DNA of 5,809 bases from an uncultured Bacilli bacterium (GCA_934098455.1 CAKOOU010000045.1:1-5809), one strand, 5' to 3'; positions 1 through 5,799 are shown, counted from the stretch's first letter. The notes: a model not told the origin generated them from the letters alone. Program-made: numbers and translations.

Positions 1-9
1 TATAAAATA

Positions 10-18
10 TTTGTCGAA
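10..18 (+). promoter_or_regulatory. Spo0A-box-like site (TTTGTCGAA)
   Basis: The nine bases match the established Spo0A-binding box (core TGTCGAA, positions 12-18) exactly. Spo0A is the master regulator of sporulation entry, and the nearby genes are spore germination genes, so the match is thematically plausible. However, it sits more than 600 bases from gerAA at the window edge, and germination receptor operons are normally driven in the forespore by sigma-G. It could equally serve a gene to the left. A single 9-mer in an AT-rich genome is weak evidence. Confidence 0.3.
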
Positions 19-51
19 CACACAAAAAAATCATATTTTTCTTCTTTTATA

Positions 52-62
52 CCCCCCCCCCC
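52..62. repeat. C11 homopolymer tract
   Basis: Eleven consecutive C residues lie inside DNA that is otherwise almost entirely A and T. Such tracts are prone to slipped-strand length change and in other bacteria can act as phase-variable switches when placed in promoters or reading frames. Here it lies 18 bases before an AGGAG motif and is not inside a recognised gene. An assembly or sequencing length error is also possible. Confidence 0.9.
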
Positions 63-93
63 GAACAAATTTTCGAGATCAGGAGAGAAGTAT

Positions 94-156
94 ATGATTT
101 TTGATTTTTTTATGAATAGAAAATTATTTGGTATTTCTACCTTAATAAAAATATAA
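94..156 (+). CDS. possible 20-residue leader-like peptide
   Basis: An ATG at 94 follows AGGAG (81-85) with 8 bases between, an ideal SD arrangement. The frame encodes 20 residues (MIFDFFMNRK then LFGISTLIKI) and stops at TAA 154-156. I do not recognise the product. It is hydrophobic with two basic residues and could be a leader peptide, the stub of a decayed gene, or chance. The strong SD is the only real support; codon content is unremarkable for this AT-rich DNA. Confidence 0.15.
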   Translation: MIFDFFMNRKLFGISTLIKI

Positions 157-209
157 CATTTTTTAATTTTGATTACAATAGTTTTTTGTCGTTTTTTAAG
201 TTTTTTATA

Positions 210-239
210 TTGACACATCAATAATTATGATGTTAAACT
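210..239 (+). promoter_or_regulatory. possible sigma-A-type promoter before the structured region
   Basis: A perfect -35 consensus TTGACA is at 210-215. With a 17-18 base spacer the -10 position falls at 233-239, where only partial matches exist (TTAAAC at 233-238, TAAACT at 234-239). Transcription would begin near 245, at the left arm of the long imperfect helix 238-250/341-355. The -35 is convincing but the -10 is poor, so this is a candidate only. Confidence 0.3.
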
Positions 240-409
240 TGTATTAAGTAGAGCAATTACATTTGTAATGCCTACCCATGGTTTTGATAGGCACGCATAT
301 TATTTATGCGGCTTTTATTTTATATTGATGTTAAATATAATACTTAAGTATCAAGCCACAAATAATATTTAGTGCCTATTGGAGTTAACCTATGCTCCTT
401 GTAGGAGGA
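238..409 (+). ncRNA. candidate structured RNA, family not recognised
   Basis: Several complementary blocks can form a branched fold. ATAGGCAC (287-294) pairs with GTGCCTAT (372-379) over 8 bp. Directly abutting it, GCATA (295-299) pairs with TATGC (305-309), and GGCTT (310-314) pairs with AAGCC (353-357), giving a compact three-way junction. A hairpin ATTAC/GTAAT (256-260/265-269) lies before it. Alternatives compete: TGCCTA (269-274) with TAGGCA (288-293); CCTAT+GGAG (375-384) with CTCC+GTAGG (395-405); and a 13-bp bulged helix, 238-250 with 341-355. The arrangement resembles a regulatory or small RNA with switching conformations. I found no signature of the SAM, TPP, FMN, purine, c-di-GMP, T-box, SRP or tmRNA families. 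6S RNA or an undescribed class remains open. The strand is chosen from the TTGACA upstream and is not certain. Confidence 0.3.
291..321 (+). terminator. terminator-like hairpin inside the structured region
   Basis: CGCATA (294-299) and TATGCG (305-310) form a 6-bp stem with loop TTATT. Two more G-C pairs (291-292 with 311-312) lie across a bulged A. CTTTTATTTTAT follows at 312-323. This resembles an intrinsic terminator on the plus strand. It could end a short transcript from the TTGACA element at 210 or a gene from the left. The extended form excludes the 287-294/372-379 helix, so it could be one state of a switch. Confidence 0.35.
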
Positions 410-485
410 TATAGATTATTTTCAAAACATATATTAGAAGTATACTTTTAAATATTTCTAAAATATAATAAAGTATTTTTTTCAT
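390..485 (-). CDS. possible small hydrophobic peptide, 31 residues
   Basis: Read on the minus strand, an ATG at 485-483 is preceded by GAAGGGG (500-494) with 8 bases between. The product starts MKKILYYILEIFKS, continues with a run of I, L, V and Y broken by one Lys, and ends LLQGA before TAG at 392-390. It looks like one membrane helix with a basic N-terminus. The same frame is open upstream to 656, and a TTG at 533 behind GGAG (545-542) would give a 47-residue version. Size and hydrophobicity are like type I toxin peptides or small membrane proteins, but AT-rich DNA readily encodes I/L/K/Y-rich frames by chance. No family is recognised. A pseudogene remnant is the main alternative. Confidence 0.25.
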   Translation of the reverse strand: MKKILYYILEIFKSILLIYVLKIIYILLQGA

Positions 486-605
486 ATACACATCCCCTTC
501 TATTTTATTAATAGTTGGGTAAGCACTAATCAAATAAATTGCTCCGGTTATATATACTACAACAATATATTTAAAAAAAATTGTCGTTTTGTGTAATAAG
601 TATAA

Positions 606-630
606 ATTATTATTAACTACTAATAATAAT
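606..630. repeat. 10-bp perfect inverted repeat just before the gerAA SD
   Basis: ATTATTATTA (606-615) and TAATAATAAT (621-630) are perfect reverse complements around a 5-base loop ACTAC. The repeat ends 3 bases before the GGTGG of the gerAA SD. In mRNA it would be an all A-U hairpin, weak but close enough to the ribosome site to affect initiation. Low-complexity ATT repeats make chance formation possible. Confidence 0.5.
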
Positions 631-633
631 ACT

Positions 634-638
634 GGTGG
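634..638 (+). promoter_or_regulatory. gerAA ribosome binding site (GGTGG)
   Basis: GGTGG lies 5 bases before ATG 644 and decides the start: a GTG inside this motif (635-637) also opens the frame but has no SD of its own. The motif pairs with the CACC part of the 16S tail rather than the usual CCUCC core. The 16 bases 633-648 recur exactly at the gerAC start (2068-2083), which supports ATG in both genes. Confidence 0.75.
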
Positions 639-643
639 AATAT

Positions 644-2035
644 ATGAATAAAATAGTTAATTATGTAAAAAAAGAATTTAACGAATGTAATGACTTAATA
701 TGTAAAGAAATAAAAATAAAATTAAAAAAATATTATGTAATATATTTAGAAACTATAAGTAGTAGTGATAAAGTAAATTCTTTTATATTAAATGGAATGT
801 CTTTTAATAAAAACGTAAATAATATAAATAAATCTATCCCTAGTCCTAATTTTGTAGAAATAAAAAAGATAGATCAAATAAATTATTATTTATGTAATGG
901 TTATACAATTATTATAAATAAAAACAATGTATATGGTGTAGAAACTAAAGCAGAATTAGATAGAAGTATAAGTGAAGCTACTACTGAACCTAATTTATAT
1001 GGACCTAAGGATAGTTTTGTAGAAAATATACAGAAAAATTTAGGCCTTGTTAAACGTAGACTTAAGACTAATCATTTAAAAAATAAAGTTAAAGTAATTG
1101 GAAGAGATAGTAAAAGTATAATCAATATATTATATATAGATAATATTGCTAACAATAATTTTATTAAAGAAATTGAAAATAAATTGGATAATATAGATAT
1201 TGATGGAATATTAGATTCTGGTATGTTAAAAAAAATATTGGAAGATAATAAAAATCCTTTTCCAACTATAAAAACTACCGAAAGACCTGATACTGTATGT
1301 TCTAATTTATTAAATGGTAAAGTATGTATTTTAGTAGATGGTAGTCCATATTCTTTAATATTACCTACTTTCTTACTTGATTTTTTTACTAATGCAAGTG
1401 ATGCTTATGCTAAAAGTGTAAATGTAAATTTTATTAAAATACTTAGAATATTATGTTTTATACTATCTGTTGGATTACCAGGATACTATATTGCTATAAC
1501 AACATATAATCAAGAAACTATCCCACTACCCCTTCTTCTTAATTTTGCAACTCAAAGAAGTGGTGTTCCTTTTCCCCCAATAGTAGAAGCTTTAACAATG
1601 CTAATAATATGTGAAATATTAAAAGAAAGTGATTTACGTTTTCCACATAACTATGGTTCTGCAATTAGTATACTAGGTGCTTTAATATTAGGAGAAGCAG
1701 CAGTTAATGCTGGTCTAGTTAGTCCAATAATGATAATAGTAGTTGCAATGACTTTTATATCAAGCTTACTTTTTACAGATACAGAAATATCTGGTGCAAT
1801 AAGAGTATGGAGAACAATATTTTTAACATTTAGTACATTCTTTGGACTATATGGAATTTCATTAACTATAATATTATTTTTAATAAATATTACTAGTTAT
1901 AAATCAATGTATATTAATTATACTTTTCCAATTGAACCTAATGATAAAAATTATTTAAAGAAAATAATATTTGGTACTAGTACTAATAAAAGAAGTAAAT
2001 ACTTAACTAATAATACTACTAAAAGTAATTTGTAG
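644..2035 (+). CDS. gerAA: GerA-family germinant receptor subunit A (GerAA/GerKA-like)
   Basis: This 463-residue protein is the A subunit of a nutrient germinant receptor, an inner spore-membrane component thought to form the oligomeric ion channel opened by germinant binding. A soluble N-terminal region (about 1-255) carries the family signatures R107...EATTEPNLYGP (111-121), F125-E127, KRR (137-139), TTERPD (211-216) and VDGSPY (231-236). The C-terminal membrane region (about 263-417) has LPGYY (278-282), VPFPP (308-312), E315, EILKESDLRFP (324-334) and GALILGEAAV (345-354), with about five hydrophobic segments. Length is near the family norm and no key block is missing. Where relatives usually have an acidic-Tyr-Tyr (DYY) motif after the DGSP block, this one reads ASDAYA (251-256). 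ATG 644 is chosen over GTG 635 because of the SD. It is the first gene of an A-C-B operon. The germinant is unknown. SpoVAF-like paralogs are less likely because gerAC and gerAB partners follow. Confidence 0.95.
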   Translation: MNKIVNYVKKEFNECNDLICKEIKIKLKKYYVIYLETISSSDKVNSFILNGMSFNKNVNNINKSIPSPNFVEIKKIDQINYYLCNGYTIIINKNNVYGVETKAELDRSISEATTEPNLYGPKDSFVENIQKNLGLVKRRLKTNHLKNKVKVIGRDSKSIINILYIDNIANNNFIKEIENKLDNIDIDGILDSGMLKKILEDNKNPFPTIKTTERPDTVCSNLLNGKVCILVDGSPYSLILPTFLLDFFTNASDAYAKSVNVNFIKILRILCFILSVGLPGYYIAITTYNQETIPLPLLLNFATQRSGVPFPPIVEALTMLIICEILKESDLRFPHNYGSAISILGALILGEAAVNAGLVSPIMIIVVAMTFISSLLFTDTEISGAIRVWRTIFLTFSTFFGLYGISLTIILFLINITSYKSMYINYTFPIEPNDKNYLKKIIFGTSTNKRSKYLTNNTTKSNL

Positions 2036-2044
2036 TATTTTTTT
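2012..2044 (+). terminator. terminator-like hairpin spanning the gerAA stop
   Basis: AATACTAC (2012-2019) and GTAGTATT (2032-2039) form a perfect 8-bp stem around a 12-base loop, with T residues running through 2044. The stop codon TAG (2033-2035) is inside the right arm. The stem has only two G-C pairs and a large loop, so termination would be partial. It could reduce gerAC-gerAB transcript relative to gerAA, or be a 3'-end stability structure. Confidence 0.35.
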
Positions 2045-2068
2045 ATATATTTTAATCATAATAAAATT

Positions 2069-2073
2069 GGTGG
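2069..2073 (+). promoter_or_regulatory. gerAC ribosome binding site (GGTGG)
   Basis: GGTGG lies 5 bases before ATG 2079. It sits in a 16-base block (2068-2083, TGGTGGAATATATGAA) identical to that at the gerAA start. In-frame TTG (2067) and GTG (2070) codons overlap the SD itself and are rejected as starts. Confidence 0.75.
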
Positions 2074-2078
2074 AATAT

Positions 2079-3164
2079 ATGAAATTATATAAAATACTAT
2101 TACTATTTCTTATAACAATTACTTTATCTGGTTGTACAACAAATTATCAATCTCTAAATGATATGGCAATAGTTTCAAGTGTATTAATAGATAAAGATGA
2201 AGATAATAACTTTATTACTTATATAGAATTATATAAAGAAGAAAAAAGTGAAAATAAAAGTAAAAAAGTATCTTATTTTGTAAAAGGAATAGGCAAATCA
2301 ATTAAATCTAGTATGAATGATGCAGCAAGTAGTATATCTAAAAATTTATATTATGTTCATATTAATGCTGTTATATTTTCAAAAGATGTTGCATCAACAA
2401 ATATGGAAGATTTATTTAATTATTTAGTTAGTAGAGTTCAAATAAATTCTAATTATTATATTTTAATAAGTGATGATATAAATGAATTATTAGATACTAG
2501 AGATAAAGATAATGATATATTAGGAGAAAAAATAGATAAATTAATAAATAATAGTACTAATAGTGGGACCATGGCTAATTATGATTTTATGGAAAATTTA
2601 AGAAATTTTACTTCTCCAAATAAAGATATATATTTAAATAAAATAAGTGTTAGAAATGATATAACAACTATTAAAGATGGATATTATTTTAATGGCGAAA
2701 AACTTGCTGGAGAATTAGATAATAATGATTTAAAACTAATTAATTTATTTAAAAAAAGTAATAATATATTTTTTACTTATAAATATAAGAATGATTATTA
2801 TAATTTAAAAATAGATAGTTCAAATGTATCTTATAATATAAAAGATAAAATAAATATTAAATTAGATATAAAAGCTGATATAGATACTGCTGGAGAAAAT
2901 ATTAAAACTGCTAATATAAATGTTGTAGAAAAATTAAATAAACATACAGCACAAAGTATAGAACATGATTTAAATAATTTATTAAATAGATTAAAAAAAG
3001 ATAAGAGCGATATATTAGGTATAAATAATTATATTTATAAAATATATGGTAAGAAAAAGTTAGATTTTTTTAAAGATGATTTTGATATAAAAGTAAATGT
3101 AGTAATTAATAAAAAAGGTTTAGTACATGATACTTTAGGAGGAAACTACCATGAAAAAGAATAA
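2079..3164 (+). CDS. gerAC: GerAC-family germination lipoprotein
   Basis: This 361-residue protein is the C subunit of the receptor, a lipoprotein held on the outer face of the inner spore membrane. It begins with a lipoprotein signal peptide (basic MKLYK, hydrophobic 6-16, lipobox LSGC), so the mature protein would start at Cys19. The mature region opens SLNDMAIVSSVLID (25-38), the usual GerAC first strand. YYVHINAVIFSKDVA (91-105) corresponds to the conserved GH..v.i..elA stretch. The last domain (about 250-348) has the NINVVEKLN and DILGINNYIYKIYGKK elements and ends in alternating beta-type sequence with KKGLVHD. Length is slightly below the common 370-400. The gene lies 43 bases after gerAA, and its last 14 bases overlap gerAB, whose SD is inside it. 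ATG is set by the GGTGG SD and gives a proper signal peptide. Confidence 0.93.
   Translation: MKLYKILLLFLITITLSGCTTNYQSLNDMAIVSSVLIDKDEDNNFITYIELYKEEKSENKSKKVSYFVKGIGKSIKSSMNDAASSISKNLYYVHINAVIFSKDVASTNMEDLFNYLVSRVQINSNYYILISDDINELLDTRDKDNDILGEKIDKLINNSTNSGTMANYDFMENLRNFTSPNKDIYLNKISVRNDITTIKDGYYFNGEKLAGELDNNDLKLINLFKKSNNIFFTYKYKNDYYNLKIDSSNVSYNIKDKINIKLDIKADIDTAGENIKTANINVVEKLNKHTAQSIEHDLNNLLNRLKKDKSDILGINNYIYKIYGKKKLDFFKDDFDIKVNVVINKKGLVHDTLGGNYHEKE
3137..3142 (+). promoter_or_regulatory. gerAB ribosome binding site (AGGAGG) within gerAC
   Basis: A canonical AGGAGG lies 8 bases before ATG 3151 and within the last codons of gerAC (the Leu-Gly-Gly-Asn segment). It is stronger than the GGTGG motifs of the two upstream genes and may offset the distal position of gerAB or support translational coupling. 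Confidence 0.85.
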
Positions 3165-4152
3165 AGAATATTTAAGTTTAACTAACTTTTTTAATAAAGC
3201 ATTATTTCTTGGTATAGGATTATCAAAAGTATTAATTGATGCAAAAGAAAGTGCTATATTTAGTATAATACTAGGTACTATATTTGGTACTTTAATACTA
3301 TTTATATTAAACAAATTATCTTTTTATAAATGTAATGGATTAAGAAAATTTATTATGTTTATTATAATATATATATTACTTGTAATAGGTTTAACAGAAT
3401 TTACTACTTTAATATCTAGTATATATTTAATAGATATTAAAAAGTATATTCTTATGTTACCTACCCTAGCTGTTATATTATATATGAATAGTAAAAATAT
3501 AGAAGTACATTATAAAGTATCAAGTATGATATATGGTGTATCTTTTACTATATTTATTATTGCATTTTTTAGTTTAGTACCTCAAATAGATTACTTAAAT
3601 TTATTACCATTATTTAATGTTAGTTTTAAAAAAATATTATTTACTTCTTTAGAATTTGCTCTATTTAGTGTAGTACCTAATATATTATTAGGTGGATTAG
3701 ATATTAAAAAGGATAATAAAATAATAAAGAGATATTTAGTATCTAATTTATTATTAAGTTTAATGATATTAGTTACACAAGGTATATTAAGTGTAGAATT
3801 AGTAAGAATGTTTAAATATCCAGAATATATTGTTTTAAAAAAGATTAGTTTATTAGATTTTATTAATAATATAGAAAATATTATATCTTTCTTATGGATA
3901 TTTACTATATTTATGTATTTAAGTATATGTAGTAAAGAATTATATGATATGTCTTATGATACATTTAATAATAAATATATTTATCCTATATTTTTATTTA
4001 TAAGTACTTATTTTATATCTAATTATTTTTTAGATAATGTTAATTGTTTATTATTTTTATTTAATAATTTATGGTTAATATTATTAGTTATATTAATAGT
4101 TTATATTTTAACTAACTTAATAAGTATTAAAAAGAAAAAAAGTTTAGATTAA
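3151..4152 (+). CDS. gerAB: GerAB-family germinant receptor membrane subunit
   Basis: This 333-residue polytopic membrane protein is the B subunit. In characterised receptors it has an APC-transporter-like fold and holds the nutrient binding site. About ten hydrophobic segments are visible (roughly 13-30, 34-54, 66-92, 98-112, 121-143, 160-181, 195-217, 238-260, 276-296, 299-325), followed by a basic tail KKKKSLD. The best signature is YPEYIVLKKISLLDF (223-237) followed by NNIENIISFLWIF (239-251), matching the family pattern YP...(R/K).I...DF..R.E......W. Here Asn239-Asn240 stand in the R..E stretch, with Glu242 retained. It is about 30 residues shorter than classic GerAB proteins, but no frameshift or lost segment is obvious. 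The start overlaps gerAC by 14 nt and has a strong SD. It is the last operon gene, with a terminator at its stop codon. Substrate cannot be read from the sequence. Confidence 0.92.
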   Translation: MKKNKEYLSLTNFFNKALFLGIGLSKVLIDAKESAIFSIILGTIFGTLILFILNKLSFYKCNGLRKFIMFIIIYILLVIGLTEFTTLISSIYLIDIKKYILMLPTLAVILYMNSKNIEVHYKVSSMIYGVSFTIFIIAFFSLVPQIDYLNLLPLFNVSFKKILFTSLEFALFSVVPNILLGGLDIKKDNKIIKRYLVSNLLLSLMILVTQGILSVELVRMFKYPEYIVLKKISLLDFINNIENIISFLWIFTIFMYLSICSKELYDMSYDTFNNKYIYPIFLFISTYFISNYFLDNVNCLLFLFNNLWLILLVILIVYILTNLISIKKKKSLD

Positions 4153-4168
4153 TTCTAAACAATTTTTT
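4135..4168. terminator. bidirectional intrinsic terminator between convergent genes
   Basis: GTTTAGA (4142-4148) and TCTAAAC (4154-4160) form a 7-bp stem with loop TTAAT. T6 (4163-4168) follows on the plus strand. A7 (4135-4141), read as U7 then C and U5, follows on the minus strand. The hairpin covers the gerAB stop codon, and the T6 tract touches the stop of the minus-strand gene (TTA at 4167-4169), so one element ends both transcripts. The minus-strand U tract is the longer one. Confidence 0.8.
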
Positions 4169-5792
4169 ATTCTGTAACAATTTTATATGGGTCTGTGCTT
4201 GTTCCTGTTCCTGTAAACTTGATGTCATTTTTTAAATTTAAGCTTGGTCTAAATGTAATTGAATCATTTATTGCTTTTCCATTTAAGTTTCCAGTATTTT
4301 TATAAACGAATCTACCATTTGCAATAGTGCCATTGTAGTTAGCTGCAGTTGATATCCACCAATCACCTGCTAATGATGAATTATATAAATAAAATTTTGT
4401 ATTAGTAACACCTAACTTATAAGCCCCTGCATATGCTACCTCATCTGCTGACATAAGTCCGATTGGATACTTTAAATCTCCATTTGTTTCTTTTCCATCA
4501 GGTAATATACTTTGATTTACTGTATATCTAGAATAATTATCATTTGTCTTTTCTGCACATTTTAATGTTGGTATTGATGTTGTTAATCCTGTCGTTCCGC
4601 TACTATATAATAGTCTCTCAGTTGAGGAATAGTATGTTTTATTTGTTCCATATCCTAATTGTGTTGTCACTCCACCTATTCCACTTTCTGCAAGTGTTTT
4701 ATCTCCACAAAATAATGTATCACTTAAATAGTTTGAAAAGTTTGTTTTTAAATTATCTTCATACCATTTGTCTACTGCTACTTTTATTGTACTGTCATTT
4801 TTGTTTTCATGTGTTGCCTCATACATTGCACTTCCTGGTGTTCCATACATATATCCTATATATGCATTATCATTAGAGTTAGTATTAAATGCAGTTTTTA
4901 TAGCATTACCACTTGTATCTTTTGCAACGTCATCTAGTATAAGTCGTATACTTCCATCTCCATTAATTCTTACTATTCTCCATGTTAAATTTGCAAACGA
5001 TACATAATTATCTATTACATTTCCTCTAAAATAATAACTTGTTCCATAATCATCTGGCGCTGTATTTAATACATGTTCATTCGCTCCAGATATACTTGTA
5101 AATGTTGTTACTTCACTTCCTAGTGTTGTTCTTGTACTATCTGTTTGTTTCTTTGCTGTATTTATTATAGTACTAGCAAGTGTATCTGTTCCAAATGGTC
5201 CAAATAGTTTTGGGTCTACTATATTTACTTTTCCACTAAATCTTTTATTCATATCTATACTTTGGTCTGTATTTGTTTCTTTATATGTTACTGTTAAAGT
5301 ATATGCTTGTACTTTATCTGTATCTATTGAGTTTTCTACTAATACTGTTCCAACTGATGGATAAGTAGTTTCACTACTTACTCCATTACATGTACCACTT
5401 GTTGTTCCACTTGCAACTTTATTTTCTACCTTGTATGTTGCTTTCGTATATTGTGTACATGTTAATGTATAAACTAAATCTTCTTTTCTTTCTAAGCCAT
5501 TTTCAATATTCTCTAATGCTACTCCATAGTTTGTTACTGTTTTATTACCATTATTTGTTACTGCAAATGTTTTAGTCCAACTATTACCTGGTTCTACATT
5601 TTCTTCACTAACTAAAATATCATTAATATCACTATATTCTAGTTTCAAATCTGCTGTAGTTACACTAATACTTTTTTCATTATCATTTCCTTTTATTTTA
5701 GTAAGGAAATATGCGTAAGTTAATCCTACTAAAATTAAAAGTACTAATATTATTCCTGTTACACTTATTATTATTCTTTGTCTACGATTCAT
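4167..5792 (-). CDS. SipW/TasA-like anchored surface protein
   Basis: This 541-residue protein is exported or membrane-anchored; its function is not established. The N-terminus has basic MNRRQR, a hydrophobic segment (7-24) and LTYAYF (24-29). It is followed by ISVTTADLKLEYSD (42-55), the pattern seen after SipW-type signal peptides of TasA/camelysin proteins (G-TYAYF-S... then a T.G.LDL strand). NVEPGNSWTKTFAVTNNG (65-82) fits the PG...F.V.N.G core of that Ig-like fold, which runs to about 195. A linker follows. The large C-terminal region (about 245-541) has YYFRG (253-257), LTWRIVRINGDG (269-280), YPIGLMSADEVAYAG (442-456), WWIS (478-481), FRPSLNLK (514-521) and TSTDPYKI (531-538). I have seen this type of tail in gut Firmicute surface proteins, but I cannot name the domain securely. 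Only four Cys are present (112, 135, 362, 412), two per half, suggesting one disulfide in each. There is no LPXTG motif and no sipW gene here. Base use is less AT-extreme than the germination genes. Confidence 0.85.
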   Translation of the reverse strand: MNRRQRIIISVTGIILVLLILVGLTYAYFLTKIKGNDNEKSISVTTADLKLEYSDINDILVSEENVEPGNSWTKTFAVTNNGNKTVTNYGVALENIENGLERKEDLVYTLTCTQYTKATYKVENKVASGTTSGTCNGVSSETTYPSVGTVLVENSIDTDKVQAYTLTVTYKETNTDQSIDMNKRFSGKVNIVDPKLFGPFGTDTLASTIINTAKKQTDSTRTTLGSEVTTFTSISGANEHVLNTAPDDYGTSYYFRGNVIDNYVSFANLTWRIVRINGDGSIRLILDDVAKDTSGNAIKTAFNTNSNDNAYIGYMYGTPGSAMYEATHENKNDSTIKVAVDKWYEDNLKTNFSNYLSDTLFCGDKTLAESGIGGVTTQLGYGTNKTYYSSTERLLYSSGTTGLTTSIPTLKCAEKTNDNYSRYTVNQSILPDGKETNGDLKYPIGLMSADEVAYAGAYKLGVTNTKFYLYNSSLAGDWWISTAANYNGTIANGRFVYKNTGNLNGKAINDSITFRPSLNLKNDIKFTGTGTSTDPYKIVTE

Positions 5793-5799
5793 TTGTCTT

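Larger units (their letters stand above)
1..643. other. long upstream region without a conventional gene
   Basis: This 643-base stretch precedes the germination operon and has no reading frame comparable to the genes downstream. It is extremely AT-rich but contains islands of G/C-bearing sequence that form hairpins (about 250-315 and 370-410). It also holds a C11 tract, a Spo0A-box match, a TTGACA promoter-like element and an SD-led 20-codon frame. A minus-strand frame stays open for 88 codons. The operon promoter should lie here, but no single element stands out. The individual elements are listed separately. Confidence 0.8.

Noticed and set aside
1..33. Minus-strand ATG at 33-31 opening a frame that runs off the left edge (starts MIFLCVRQIF)
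   Set aside because: Only 11 codons are visible and the preceding purine stretch is not a clear SD, so coding cannot be judged.
238..409. Assignment of the structured region to a known riboswitch, T-box, SRP RNA or tmRNA
   Set aside because: None of the conserved core sequences of those families is visible, so no family name is given.
440..470. Sigma-G-like promoter (GTATA at 440-444, 19-base spacer, TATAATA at 464-470)
   Set aside because: It fits the sigma-G pattern except for T instead of C in the -10 and a spacer one base long. Such matches are expected by chance in DNA this AT-rich, so it is worth testing but not called.
401..474. AGGAGG at 403-408 as a plus-strand ribosome site
   Set aside because: No ATG, GTG or TTG at useful spacing follows. 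The sequence is better explained as part of the 375-405 hairpin.
635..643. GTG start for gerAA three codons upstream of ATG 644
   Set aside because: The GTG is part of the SD itself. ATG 644 has correct spacing, and the same SD-ATG block recurs at gerAC.
2067..2078. TTG or GTG start for gerAC four or three codons upstream of ATG 2079
   Set aside because: Both codons overlap the GGTGG SD. ATG 2079 gives a clean lipoprotein signal peptide.
4544..5575. Plus-strand open frames at 4544-4876, 4768-5007 and 5390-5575
   Set aside because: They lie opposite the well-supported surface-protein gene, encode low-quality L/Y/H-rich or S/I-rich sequence, and have no convincing SD.
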